Below, piece after piece: positions 11,583 through 22,776 of a stretch of DNA of 64,000 nt. The stretch lies in the NCBI GenBank assembly GCA_964059195.1, contig CAXKWD010000011.1, positions 29,309,066 to 29,373,065 of the forward strand. The letters are read 5' to 3'. The stretch is from Ectobius pallidus (Eukaryota > Arthropoda > Insecta > Blattodea > Ectobiidae). Positions within the stretch are counted from its first letter, which is position 1, and the number at the start of each line of letters is the position of its first letter. The position numbers and the translations under genes are program-made. The notes under the pieces were generated by a model, which searched no databases, was not told where the DNA came from, and worked only from the letters and a program-made list of their open reading frames with translations.

Positions 11583-11790
11583 GGGCACAAAAACACAGAT
11601 AGCGACGCAACCCGACGCGCAACTTGGCTAATGAGCGACTGGACGCGATGCGGCTTGGAACTTGTCCAGTCCACGTCGCCCCAAGCCGCGTCGCTCATTG
11701 CGTGTTTAATCCCAAATGTTTATATGTAGGCCTATTTGATAGTGTCGTGTCGCGTCACGTCGCTCGCTGTGTGTTTGTGTTTGAATCCCT
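11583..11790. repeat. CpG-rich inverted-repeat insert nested in the hAT element
   Basis: The left edge GGGCACAAAAACACAGATAG and the right edge (reverse complement GATTCAAACACAAACACACA) are similar, and both continue into GCGACG-rich sequence. The middle holds CGCGATGCGGCTTGG and CCAAGCCGCGTCGCTC, a second inverted pair. Density of CG dinucleotides is far above the surroundings. It is probably a separate small MITE. Confidence 0.55.
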
Positions 11791-11903
11791 ACAGATAGTT
11801 GGAATGTCGGGTGGGTGCACGTGGGATTGAGTTTGGGGGGGGGGGCGCCTGACGAAGTCTTGCCCCGGGCGCCAACAAACCACGCGACGGCCCTGATATT
11901 ATT

Positions 11904-12590
11904 TATTCATTCATTCGAAGACTTGACATAGTTTCTCTACTAGCTTGCATACTTTTCTTAGACCGAACAGTTTTCCTTCTATTAAAAGGAAGTAAACGTT
12001 ATTAGTCAATATCATGGCCACAACCCGAACTCGTTGTACACAACGAACTCAAAAAAGTAAAGAGCTGTATTTGAAGTATGATACGATTACGTAGTTCAAA
12101 TTTCACTGAGCTTGTACAACCACCTAATAAAGCTCCTTAATGCGTAGCAAAAGTTTTATCGGTTTTATACGCGTCGTTAAAGGAACAAGAAGTTTAGGCA
12201 TTATTCTGTTTGATCTTAAAAACTGCAAAATAAAATAAAGCTTAGCCATTTAACTGATTTAATTTTTACTAAAATATGTCTAACAATGTCAAGGCGGCGT
12301 CTCTTTTATACAGCTTTTACCAGCTTCACGCCTACGCGCGTAAAACAAAAAACTTGTTACGTGATTAGTAGTTACTACTTGCCGCCAACAGATGTAGTTA
12401 CTTACTGCAACCACTTCGATTTGAACGGTTCCGTGACTCAGCCAAGCACCGCCTTCTGTTATAGATACCCCGCACTCTTTACACCCATGCACGCTTTTAC
12501 GGTCTTCGAATCACTCTTCGCGGCTAGGTCCTCTTCGGATGTCAGATATCCTTTAACTATCTACAGATAACCGGGAGAAGTGGCCAGTTC
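11904..12590. other. No gene recognised
   Basis: A 94-residue plus frame (12286-12570) and its antisense shadow show no recognisable motif. Nothing else stands out. Confidence 0.4.
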
Positions 12591-12591
12591 G

Positions 12592-12700
12592 CATTAGGGA
12601 GGTTGAGAGTTCAAATCCCGTGGCTAGCCAAACTCACTTGTACTTTCCGCGGTTTTAACCCCGCGGCTAGCCCAATGAATGAGGTAATGCCGATAGCATG
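12592..12700 (+). repeat. SINE-like tRNA-derived fragment (family E)
   Basis: GAGAGTTCAAATCCCGTGGC contains a B-box/T-arm pattern and GCGGTTTTAACCCCGCGGCTAG repeats it in decayed form. It resembles the head of the longer copy at 18190-18480 (GATTCAAATCCCGTGGCCAG). Confidence 0.5.
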
Positions 12701-13550
12701 ATTAGTCTGTTGCTGTAAGTCACCCTAGGCAACATACCAACTTAGAAAACATACAAAGACCTAAAATAGTTATAAAATTAGCTGGGAAACATTTTATTTC
12801 TCTTTCTTGGCTAAATTTTTTTAAAAAGTCGTATATACATAATGTACGCCTATATTAATAATAATGAAATTGCCAAAATTAGGATTAATTTTATCGCAAA
12901 TGAAGATGTGTACACATAACAAGAAATGTGCATTAGTCTACATTAATATCTCATGTGTTGCTAATAAAGGGTTAAGGCCTTTTAACACACTTGTATGTCA
13001 TATAAATTTTATATTTCAATTACTTCTTAAAGGAAAATATAGATTTACTTTTTTAAATCTGTGGTTCGAATCCACGTTAAGCTAGAGGTTCAGATTACTG
13101 TATAAAAAATAATAAAAAAAATAATAAATACAAACTTTAATGTTCCTAAACCTGCACGGTACACTGGGCTATTTCCTACTATGGTACAAGCATGCTAATC
13201 CAGTACGAGGCGAGAATGTGATAGTCCTCCAATAAGAGAAAGGTTAAGAAAAATAAGTGTACTAGGAATGTATTATTGATATGATAGAGGTTGGTTTTCT
13301 TAGTTTTCTTTGTACTTCCCTACAGGGATATTGTTCTTGACATTATCTAAAAGCTACTATTTGCATATTTGCATTCCTCATTTTACAGTTTGTTTTGCCT
13401 CATTTTACACTTCGTTTTACACATTCCAAAAATCAACATTTCATTCAGAAAATATGGGAAAATTTGTATTCTGACACTACATCCAGATCCTGAAACAGAT
13501 CCATCTGAATAAGAGGACACTGGTGAAATGAAGTTGAAAATAAGATAGAG
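12701..13550. other. AT-rich stretch, nothing recognised
   Basis: Short frames only. GTGGTTCGAATCCACG at 13060-13075 looks like an isolated T-arm hairpin, too little to call a tRNA or a SINE. Confidence 0.4.
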
Positions 13551-13557
13551 TAAGATA

Positions 13558-14102
13558 ATGGAGTGACCAGACATACCTACACGAAAAATTGGGATGTAGA
13601 GAGGGAAAATGAGGACATTAGAGAAAAAATAAAGAAAAGCCTAATGGAAGTCTTGAAGAAAAGGATGTAAAACAGTTATGGAGTTTATAAACATCAAAGT
13701 ACTGTATATTAATAATTTTAATAAACAAGAAATTAAGCACCAACAATACATCTTTAACAGATACAATTATCGATCTGTTTCGTTTATCTATCTACTGAGA
13801 TGCAATTAATGAAAACATTCAACATTATTAGCCTTGTGGCATGGAATACAAACAAAATTCAGCAATTTTTAATTACTCTGAATGGCAAGTTTTACGACTT
13901 TCATGATGAAAATAACAATTAACGAATGTATACATCGAAAAGAGCCTAGATTGCATAAGTGCTATGGGACACATTACAAACCTCGAAGTCATCAACTATT
14001 ACAAAAAAAAGGAGGACTTTTGGAAAACTAAAAATCTGTTCGTGGACAGAAAGACTAAAAATGAGGTCATGTCCTCGAGAAAGACGACGTCTGGTCACCC
14101 TA
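13558..14102. mobile_element. Non-autonomous hAT-like element, 545 bp
   Basis: The ends read ATGGAGTGACCAGAC and GTCTGGTCACCCTA, imperfect inverted repeats of the widespread TAGGGTGACCAGAC type. The flanks are GTAAGATA (13550-13557) and GTAAGAGA (14103-14110), which agree at 7 of 8 bases. The inside has no transposase frame. Repeats of the 'aggacat' type near the right end are typical of this family. Confidence 0.8.
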
Positions 14103-14387
14103 GTAAGAGATAACTTGTACTCACGTTAACTCTGCTGTGGCTTCCTCGAAGTGCAGGCTGCCAAGGAGATGCGTGGGTGCTGAAGTGTGCTTTTGCCCAG
14201 GTCCCGGCTTCGAACGGCTCGCCCAAATGACCCTACGAAAAAAAAAGAACGAGATGAATAACATTACACTTTTCTCATTTCTTTCGTTTCATTTTTTCGT
14301 TCCTGTATATACAGGCCAACATATTAATTACATATACGGAATATAAGAATGCCTAACTTGATTACTTTTAATAATAAAACTAAACTC

Positions 14388-14495
14388 CGTGGTGCGACAT
14401 CCCCGAAGGGACAAGGCCTATCAACCGACCACTGCGTCATCTACCTATAGGCAGATGGCAGGATTGGGGGGCATGTGGTCAGCATGCCTACACCT
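14388..14495 (-). repeat. SINE family B, 3' fragment
   Basis: This is the inverted counterpart of 7970-8100: AAACTCCGTGGTGCGACATC, then GGCAGATGGCAGGATTGGGG and GCATGTGGTCAGCATGCC. The tRNA-like head is absent. Confidence 0.8.
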
Positions 14496-16926
14496 CTCAA
14501 AACTTATATAACCCAATTTTATGTAATATGTTTTACTGTGCAGCATGTTTTTTTTTTCTGGATCCGAGAAATATAACAATACATGTTGGAATAGGGGAAT
14601 AGATGTTGAAATATAGGGGAATAGATGTTGCAAAATACGACAGCGTACTTCTTCAAGAATCCTATTGTATGTTCTCAACACCACGACTATTTAGAACCTG
14701 CAGAACTAGCTTCTTTTCTTCTCTTTCTTCTCTTAATATCCTTCATTTTTAACTTTATTTGGCTCGACTTTTCTTCTTATTCTTTTCCCCCCACATATTA
14801 TTAATCCTCTTCACTTCCTATTCTTTTTCATCCTCTTATTCCGTTCTTTTTGTCCTCTTATTCTGTTCATTCCTCCCCTTCTACTCCTTTCTCCTCTTCT
14901 TATTCATCTTCCTAATCCTCATTCTCCAGATCTTTTTACTGTTCATAATTCTTCTCTTAATCATCTCATCCTCACCTTCCTCCTCTTCTTTCTTTGCCTT
15001 GTCTTTTCCATATGATTTATTTTTTATTCATCCTCTTTTTATTCTTTTCCAAAATATATTAGTAATGTTTGTTTTATGTTTCTTTGAATCAATGTGTCTT
15101 GTGCAAGCACCTCGATCACTAAGAGCTTCAGAAGAAATCGCATGAGCACACACTCCAGAACACTTGCTTTTTACTAGCAAGTGAAGTAACTAAACATGGC
15201 CACACCTTCGTATAACATTCTCGATATTTTTATAATACTGCCGTGTTTTTACTAGTGGTTGCAATTTGAGATTTAACACGCTTCATTTTACAAAACGCCA
15301 AACCAATCAACTGAAATTACAATGATCGAAATCACAGTCACTGTGAAATTGGAATACCAAAAAGATAATGACAATTAATAAAAACGGAAATTAGACACCA
15401 GACATAGATAAAGCAAAGACCCTATACATAAGGGAGAAATCCACAGAGAAGGAAGAAGGAAACCAACAATAACCCAAAAACTACCACCTAGCTAAGAAGT
15501 TGTCTCTTTTGTTATCGTAATTCCACTCCCGAAAACATGGCGGGAGTGATGATTTTGTTCACTTAGGTGATGAACAAACAAAAGCCTTGACATTTTGTCT
15601 CTAAGATTTCATTTTTTTCGGAATAAATTTAGTTTTCCGTAGTAATTTTCCCATTGACCACATTTCCATATTAATGGGTGGAAAACCGTAATATTTACGT
15701 AGGCCTACAATCCATAAGCTATGATATCTTAGTTTTTACATAGGATCTTGAACCAATATTGTTTATTTTCGTTCAATTATCGATTAAGAAGGATATTACT
15801 GAAAGAAAAGTGGAATAGCAAGGAACAATACAGAATTTTAAGTGGTAAACGAGAACAGTATCTGAAGTTGCAGTGTTGATGAAAAGGAACAAGATCCACA
15901 CGAGGTGGTGGGAAAAGGTAATGGAGGGGGAGGAGGGAGTTTGCACATTTCGAATAATTCAAGCCCTATCGCGTGTCTTAAAATCGCGCTAATGTAAATT
16001 CTTTCAGCATCGGGGGAGGATAACACCATTTTTTGTTTTATTGCCTAAATTAATGAGGTAATGAACATCTAACGCCTTTTCCGCGGGAAACCGTACAATC
16101 AGTCTTTACTGCCAGATAAACAACGGCAGAAAATTTAATTCCAAGTCCTACACCATTACTAGAAGCCCTTTAAGTAGAGGGAAGGTGAGGGGAAATGGTG
16201 GCTGTGATTTCTCATTCCTGAAAGAAATCTACGACTTCCCCGGTTAGTAAAAATTGATTTAAAAACTGGGAAAATTTAAAGCTGGAAGAAAAGGGAGTTA
16301 GGTAGGGAAGACAAAGAGGTTCTCATTACCGCTAGAGATATATCAGTGGGGATGATTGTGACTCCACTGTTAGACGGTTCAACACTTTATTGTAATGATG
16401 CCAGTGGTTTCTCGATTCTCACCTGGCGGGAAACGCGTTGCTGCAAGAAATAGGAAGGGGAAGAGAGGGAGAGAAAGAGTAATCTTGTGCGCCAACATAT
16501 CAGGAACAATATGCTTCCGAAAACATTTGTTTCTGTCAGAGATCGCGTCATGGGTTTGCAAACAGTGAGCCGTAAGAGAGAAACTATATTAGCCTATACA
16601 GAGAAACGAGACTTCGAATTCTGTTATTCTAGACTCTTGCTAATCCCTGCTCTTAATAAAGTAATCACTTTGTACAATAAAATTCATTTTATTTTTATTT
16701 TTTATATACTTATATACGTAACTTTGCTGTGTTGTCCTTAGTCTAGTAAAATTTATATCAAGTACATTTTGGTATGTGGTGTTATGAGAGTGCTGTTCGC
16801 TTCTTAAATTAAAAGTGTTTAAATTTTCCTTGATAAAAATAAAGTTCTGTAAAATAAAAATGCATGGACGTGTGAGTATACCAATTTCAGAGAAATAAGG
16901 CCTACAAGATTCTCTCTTACTGATAT
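14496..16926. other. No gene; includes a long pyrimidine tract
   Basis: From about 14700 to 15060 the plus strand is nearly all C and T (TTCTTCTTATTCTTTTCCCC and the like). The 128-residue frame there is low-complexity leucine, phenylalanine and serine. The rest (15060-16926) gives only short frames without similarity. Confidence 0.5.
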
Positions 16927-17469
16927 CTATACCCTTAGCAAACAGGGATGGCGGTTGAGGCCAGGTAGGTTCCTTCACCCGCAAGCACCACCATATTTAC
17001 AACCGTAATTTCCGCATCATGAGTCACCTAGTCTACTTCAATCAATCTTAGATTTTTTAATATGTCATTTTATCTTAAAATGTTGGTTATATATCAATTC
17101 TACACATAATTACAAGAAAAATGACAGCAAACAATGTATATAATTTACTTTAATAGGAACATTTCTAACAAATACATAAATAAAAGTTACGAGAAAACTG
17201 CTTTCAAGTCCTATGTTCCTATTAAAGTAAATTATACATTGTTTGGTGTCATTTTTCTTGTAATTATGTGCAGAATTGATATGCAACAAACATTTTAAGA
17301 TAAAATTACACATTAAAAAAATGTAAGATTGACTGATTGAAGTACACTAGGTGACTGATGGGGCGGAAATGGGTAGGTACTAATTCCCTGCGCTTGTAAA
17401 TATGAGGGTGCTCGCGGGAGAAGGAACCTACCTGTCCTCAACCGCCATCTCTGTTTGCTAAGGGTATAG
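16927..17469. mobile_element. Fold-back element, about 543 bp, two long inverted arms
   Basis: The arms of about 250 bases are inverted copies: CTATACCCTTAGCAAACAGG at the left against TTTGCTAAGGGTATAG at the right, then GGCGGTTGAGG/CCTCAACCGCC, and ATAATTACAAGAAAAATGAC against GTCATTTTTCTTGTAATTAT nearer the centre. The spacer at 17185-17205 is only some 20-40 bases. No coding sequence. A hAT element begins at 17477, in the target site formed with its right edge. Confidence 0.85.
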
Positions 17470-17476
17470 TATACCA

Positions 17477-17744
17477 CAGTGTTTCTCAACCTTTTTGGAC
17501 CCGAGGACCTCTAAAATGTCTAAAAAAAATTGAGGACCCCTAATTTTACATCCCATTTTTAAAAGAATGCCTATATTCACGATATTTTGGGTATTAATTA
17601 TAGGTCATTATAACGAAATATGTGAAAAATTTTACTTCTTTACTATCCACCTTCTTTATGATATTTTTAAATTATGTCTGCGGACCATCTGCACCATCTT
17701 CACGGACCACCAGTGGTCCGCGGACCATAGGTTGAGAAACGCTG
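17477..17744. mobile_element. hAT MITE of the CAGTGTTTCTCAACC type, 268 bp, 8-bp TSD
   Basis: The left end is CAGTGTTTCTCAACCTTTTT and the right end AGGTTGAGAAACGCTG. The flanks GTATACCA (17469-17476 and 17745-17752) are identical. The subterminal GGTCCGCGGACC is a palindrome. This end type is known from Charlie-like hAT elements in many animals. A longer, inverted relative lies at 54777-55226. Confidence 0.95.
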
Positions 17745-17752
17745 GTATACCA

Positions 17753-18189
17753 CGTATAGCTTTTTTCTGACATTGGAAAACTGCTTTAGCTCCACTAGAA
17801 TTTCCCCAAAGTAGTGTCCCATAGTACAGGTAATTATGAAAGAGAGCAAAATTAAACATTGGAATTACTTTGGAATCTAGTAGCTGTCTCCCACCCCAAA
17901 CGTGTGGAGAGCGGAGGACGGGCGCGTCTTGTTTAGCAAAACACACAGCTAATTGATTAAATCCACGTAATTAATACGTGCACAGTTAATTTCCGGAGAT
18001 CCACTGAAAATCTTTTAATACGAATCACAATAATCATCTGGTATAGGTTGTGCAAAACAGAGAAGTAACCGCAAATTCCTCTCAAGTCTATCTTCGCCGT
18101 TTTTACCCCTTTTGTCCTGTCTATTCTTGTTGCACCTGATGTTATTATCCTCAAATCTGATACACTACTACGATTTTTCTTCTCAAATA
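17753..18189. other. No gene recognised
   Basis: The 96-residue minus frame at 17656-17946 (in part reading into the hAT MITE) includes NYLYYGTLLWGNSSGAKAVF and QKKAIRGI. That is reminiscent of the extreme C-terminal region of some non-LTR reverse transcriptases (a YGxxxWG..QKKAIR pattern), so 17780-17900 may be a LINE scrap. Support is thin. Confidence 0.45.
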
Positions 18190-18480
18190 GTAGTAGATGG
18201 CCGACGGTTACGTCAAGAACTCATATTTGGAAGGCCACGGATTCAAATCCCGTGGCCAGTCAATTTGAGTGGTTTCTCCACTCGCAGATACGAAGGGTGG
18301 ATTGGAAATTACTTTCCATCTCCCAAGAATGTCCCTCTCTTTTGTCCTGTGTCTTTGTCTTATCTAGGAGGAGGTCCTGTCTAGCGACGACTTAAGAGCT
18401 TCTTTCCTCTTCTACAGGCGTTGATGTTAGAGTAGTACTTCGAAACGTAAATCAAAGAGGGTTGAAACGTTTTTAGTACT
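18190..18480 (+). repeat. SINE family E, tRNA-derived
   Basis: The sequence AAGGCCACGGATTCAAATCC followed by CGTGGCC makes a stem-loop with a B-box core (T-arm-like). A unique body follows, with CTCCACTCGCAGATACGAAG, GGAGGAGGTCCTGTCTAGCG and GAGGGTTGAAACG at the end. A shorter relative lies at 12592. The far end is not defined. Confidence 0.6.
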
Positions 18481-18811
18481 TAGTTTTTCCCTTTTCCATG
18501 GTATATTCTGCCAACCGTTTTGTCTTTAAATTATATATTTTTTATTGATGTTGGGTATTTATCTTACTATTATTTTAATATCTAATAACCTGTTAAATCG
18601 TGGAAAATCTGTGTTTAACGTATAATGGATTTTAACAAAATGCTGAATGTGTAATGGGTTCTGCGAGCAGATATTATTATTATAGGCGTTCAAGATTGGA
18701 TGAAACATTTTTTCTAAAAATATAAATTTTTTGATACCTTTAAAAGACTGCATACAACTACAGTTAAAGTGATTTTAACGGGTTTATAAGCTTTAATGTA
18801 TCCTACAATGT

Positions 18812-19005
18812 TTGGTTGGTATATAGTTATTTAAAGACGGGGACGTACCACAACTAAGGCTTGTGACCGTCGCCGGTGTGCCAGAATTTTGTCCCGCAGG
18901 AGTTATTTTACATGCCAGTAAATCTACTGACATGGGCCTGTCACATTTATTCACACATACATGCCATCGACCTGGGCCGGGATCGAACCCGCAACCTTGG
19001 ACCTA
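18812..19005 (-). repeat. SINE family A copy
   Basis: It carries the full family pattern: TTGGTATATAGTTATTTAAA, GACGGGGACGTACC, GTGACCGTCGCCGGTGTGCC, GAATTTTGTCCCGCAGGAGT, CCAGTAAATCTACTGACATG, CATCGACCTGGGCCGGGATC and GAACCCGCAACCTTGG. The pol III promoter-like part is at the right, so the element is on the minus strand. Confidence 0.85.
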
Positions 19006-19474
19006 GATTGGAATAGCCTATCTTCCAAAAATACTATAGGCTAACCTACAGGCTATCTTTTATTCAGAAGATATCTAAACAGAAGACAGAATAGAGAGGT
19101 TCTACTAAATTTACCGAACAATATGGCTTAGGAAATAGAAAGCTTTACTTGCCACCTCAGAGTACGGGAAAGGGACCTAAGTTCGATTTCTGGCAAGAAA
19201 AATTATCTGGGTAAGTTTCTCGGCCAGGTTTTTCACACAGCAGTTAACAAAAATACGTTGGATATATTATCTCTGGTGCAGGAACCCAGGATTCCTACTC
19301 AGTGAACTCTTTCATTTATTCCTCTCTCAAAACGCAAAGGGAAATCTCTAATAATATTCGTTGGGTCAACGCCTTTCAACCCTAAGGAAAAAAGTAGCTC
19401 GCTAAGCCAAAACATTACACCACTCATTGCCTAACATCTAGGCGGTAGTGCCATGGTATTCGTTAGTTTTTACT

Positions 19475-19838
19475 TCTTACTTACTTACCTGCTTACGTAC
19501 TTACTTGCTCAATGGCAATTGACAATTCCTAAACAAACTTCCTGTCTGTCTGTCTGTCTGTCTTTCTTTCTTTCTTTTTTTCTTTCATTATCTTTACCTC
19601 TCCCTTTTAGGATTTAAGTGACCCAAGCTGCCCGGGCCCTAAACAAACTAAAAGAATATTATATAGGCCTATATTATGGAACCCGGAGGTTCATTGCCGT
19701 GCTTGCCTGAACCCGTCATTCAACCCTATACTGTGCTACCTCCATCCAACCATCCCTCGCAAATCCTACTTCCCTTAAATCAATCCTAATATTGCCCTCT
19801 CGCCTACGTTTAGGTCTTCCAAGTGGTTTTACTGTTCT
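19475..19838 (-). pseudogene. RTE-like LINE, 3' end fragment
   Basis: The sequence TTGCTCAATGGCAATTGACAATTCC is the inverted tail shared with the copies at 27438 and 48575, and CCCGGAGGTTCATTGCCGTG is the shared last part of the open frame. Reading the minus strand, the frame encodes the end of a reverse-transcriptase polyprotein (an R-R-W-x-D-N-I-R-I-D-L-R-E-V type region). A (AAGT)-like simple tail lies at 19478-19502, as is common in RTE LINEs. A (CTGT)n/(CTTT)n run near 19542-19580 interrupts the copy. Confidence 0.7.
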
Positions 19839-20190
19839 TTATTGTAGTTTCTCATTAACAGATTGATATCACAAGGAAATATACAGGTTCTGTTTGTGAA
19901 AATCAAGTTATCTAAACACAAATACTAAAAACAAATTACGTAATAGCCAGTAAGAACACTGTTCATAAAAATAGCCTACTGTACTTGAAATATTACACAA
20001 CAAACCAAAAAAGAATGAGAATAATAAGGGAAATAACATGCTCTAGTCAGACCGAAAACAATATATCAAAATATATATTTTACTAAAGAAATTAAAGCTG
20101 TCTGGGTATTTGGTCATCAGAATGTATGACGACTAAATATTTAATTTAAATGGTTTGAACTTTACTCGGCGAATACTATGCAAAATTTAT

Positions 20191-20295
20191 TCACGGGCTA
20201 ACAGCAGAGTCGAGGTTTTTAAAAAAAACTCCGAGCTTTCGGACTCCTTCTCTGAGTCCATCTTCTGGGAAACTGGTAGAGAAGGAGGAAGGGCC

Positions 20296-20346
<51 letters not shown>

Positions 20347-20464
20347 CGGAGCAGTTGGTGAGTTCCAGCCATGGCAGCGTCAGAAAATATCTGTTCAAAA
20401 TTCGCCTAGTCAAAGGAGAAAGCTCGGTGTTTTTAAAAACCTCGACTCGGCTGTTAGTCCGTGA
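20191..20464. mobile_element. Penelope-like palindromic fragment flanking an (AT)n core
   Basis: The left arm CGGGCTAACAGCAGAGTCGA pairs with the right arm TCGACTCGGCTGTTAGTCCG, and GGTTTTTAAAA occurs in both arms. The minus strand of 20232-20275 reads CCCAGAAGATGGACTC, a loop, then GAGTCCGAAAGCTC: a GAAGA-stem-GAAA motif as in the other palindromes here. An (AT)n run sits in the middle (GTCTATAT..ATATAGAC). The assignment to Penelope-like elements is from memory of similar sequences. Confidence 0.55.
20302..20342 (+). repeat. (TA)n microsatellite
   Basis: A run of about 20 TA units inside the palindrome at 20191-20464. Its edges, GTC and GAC, continue the symmetry. Confidence 0.95.
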
Positions 20465-20480
20465 AGAACTTTTATTATTT

Positions 20481-22470
20481 CATTATTTTATTTGTTTATT
20501 ATCTTTAATTTAAATTTGTATGACAAACAAAAATATAAAGTTACGTGACTCGGAGCCTTATGGTGTTTCTAGGGTTAATTACTTATGTCCCAAAAGTTAG
20601 ATTTGTAACAGTGATTCCGTATCATCTCTTGCGTTATAGATGGGTAACACTGTTATGCGAACAACCTGTACAAATACATTTTTTTTGTAATTTCAAATGT
20701 CAGCAAGCGACTGGGCCCTCCCTAACAACTTGGGAAACAGTGCATGAGAAAGAAAACAAAAATTCCCCGCCACATTCCTCTAATATTGTGTAAACAAGTT
20801 AGTTCCGGTGTCCGTCTTCCCCGGAATATCGTATGCTCGGAATTCACACTTTCCCATGTTATTTATGTACTTTTTAAGGTAAGATTTTATAAATATAAAT
20901 AGTCCTAAGCAACTTCCTTCAGATTTTGTAAATAGCTCTACACAATTTTACTTCCAAGCCGAAGTACTTAGAGCTCATAAATATGAAATGGCATTCGTGC
21001 TACTGTTAATTTTCTCATATCTACTAGTAGCTGCTACTGAGCTCTGAGGCTTTCAACAGACGCTAATATTATTATTACATGATTTAGGTGATATTAAAAA
21101 AATGACTAACAACTTTCAGATCATTAATGTTATTTATTTTTTCTCAATAACTTATTTTAATTTATTCAACTTCACCAATTATTCTCATTTACCTTATTTC
21201 TCCCACTAAAGAAATGTTAAAAAATCATTAAATTGTAAATGATAGGAGGTTTATTATCAGTTTTTAATAAAATACCTCTGTCCATTTCTCTTAAGGAAAG
21301 ATACCCGTACCACTGAAATATAGCCAAAGCATTAAACAAAGATCAAATTATATATTTCTTTAAAAATTCTGTGAATTTTTAAAGAAATATATAATTTGAA
21401 CTTTCACAGAATTTTTAGATACTTAATTCATTTAGTTTTTTAAATTAATGTCATACATTCTAATTCCTCCACACGACATTCAAGTAGTAATTTGCAGTTG
21501 GGAAAAAATAAAAAAATAAAAATAATCGCATTGTTATTCTTAATGTTTTTCTCGCAAATTTTTTCCTTAATTTTTCATCACTGTGAATCTCAAAGGCATC
21601 AGAATAGTCCCAAAAGACCTCTTAACCGCAAGAATAATATCAATATCATTGATTCACTACGTGGAAGATCTTTGTTCAAAGTACTGCCCAAATAAACCCG
21701 AAAGTCTTTTCATACGAGACACTTACTACTTCGTCCGCGTAATATTGAAATATTATGAGAGAAAAAAAGAACGCTGAGTAACATGAGACGTGGATTTAAC
21801 AAGAATCTACATGCACGTTTTCATTTTAGTCGAATTCCATTAACGTCAGCAACCAGTGAATGTTTGCTAGCTATTTGGCTGAGAAGTGTAATAAATAGAC
21901 AATAAAAAAATATGATCAAAATGATTATTATTATTAATGGCAATAATATGGTAATAATATTTACTAATGGTATTTCATAAGTGTCCATATAATTTCATTA
22001 AAATAGGACATGCGCATATTTGAACCATTATGGTCAACGCCTATGGCAAAAACATTTTTTTAGATGATACAGGACACGCTTCTTGGAGCGTTATAAACCC
22101 ATTGCTATAATATATTTTATCCTTTATTGCCACATCAGAAATCTGCAGAATACAACCTACCACCAGTAAAGCAAAAAAGGAAACAAAAAAGTACTCAATA
22201 CAACAATGCAACTGCACAAGGAACCAGCAGAAATACGAACTACCGTATACTAAATTCAGTCGAACTTCCATAAGACTCCACCAAAATAATGAAAAAAATT
22301 GAAATTCCTTTCAAACGGAGGAATCAAATACAAGTGGAAAAGTTTTTTAATGCAAGTAAAAAAAAACTGAATATTTGCCAGTGTACAGTGTACTAGCAGA
22401 AAACACTGACCGAGGGACTATGCTGATAGGAGTAATTTGAAAATAAATAATTCTGCCTTCATTTAAGATA
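20481..22470. other. AT-rich, no gene recognised
   Basis: Frames up to 82 codons, none recognisable. The hairpin at 21343 is listed separately. Confidence 0.4.
21343..21399. repeat. Perfect 27-bp hairpin with a 3-base loop
   Basis: TCAAATTATATATTTCTTTA plus AAAATTC is followed by TGT and then its exact reverse complement ending ATATATAATTTGA. After it, ACTTTCACAGAATTTTTAGA partly repeats the stem inverted. It may be a minimal fold-back transposon or a DNA-replication product. No coding context. Confidence 0.9.
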
Positions 22471-22479
22471 AAAAGGAAA

Positions 22480-22682
22480 GATTTCCTGTCGGAATATTTA
22501 TTGTTCAGAAATCTTGAACCAGCCACCACTGCTCCATACTTTTATAGTAGATCGCACTATGAGAGCCTCTGCTGAAAAGATTTCCTGTAGGAATATATAT
22601 TTTTTTTTTCAGAAATCTTGAACCAGCCACCACTGCTCCATACTTTTATAGTAGATCGCTCTGTGAGAGCCTCTGCTGAAAA
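22480..22682 (+). repeat. Direct tandem duplication, unit about 99-104 bp
   Basis: Unit 1 (22480-22578) and unit 2 (22579-22682) share GATTTCCTGT, CAGAAATCTTGAACCAGCCA, CCACTGCTCCATACTTTTAT, AGTAGATCGC and GAGAGCCTCTGCTGAAAAGA with very few differences. The second has extra T residues. The duplication looks recent. Unit origin unknown. Confidence 0.95.
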
Positions 22683-22776
22683 GATCCGCCCAGGAGAGCG
22701 GCCAGAAGCAGATGGTTGTTTATTTACTTGTAGCCGGGGAGCCTAGGCAGTCGACAAACAACAAACACCCTTCCAG

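Larger units (their letters stand above)
10928..11895 (+). mobile_element. Non-autonomous hAT element, 968 bp, with 8-bp TSD
   Basis: The left end starts CAGGGCCGTCGCGTGG and the right end is CCACGCGACGGCCCTG, a 16-bp inverted repeat. Further in, both ends carry CCCCGGGCGCC. The 8-bp direct repeat ATATTATT flanks it exactly (10920-10927 and 11896-11903), as hAT transposition creates. It keeps the end of a transposase gene (11145-11336) and contains a CpG-rich nested segment (about 11583-11790). The ends resemble a widespread animal hAT group whose tips read CAGGGCCG and GGGCGCC. Confidence 0.95.

Noticed and set aside
14759..15145. 128-codon plus-strand frame, hydrophobic
   Set aside because: It lies in a C/T tract, and its leucine, phenylalanine and serine content follows from base composition. 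It has no motif.
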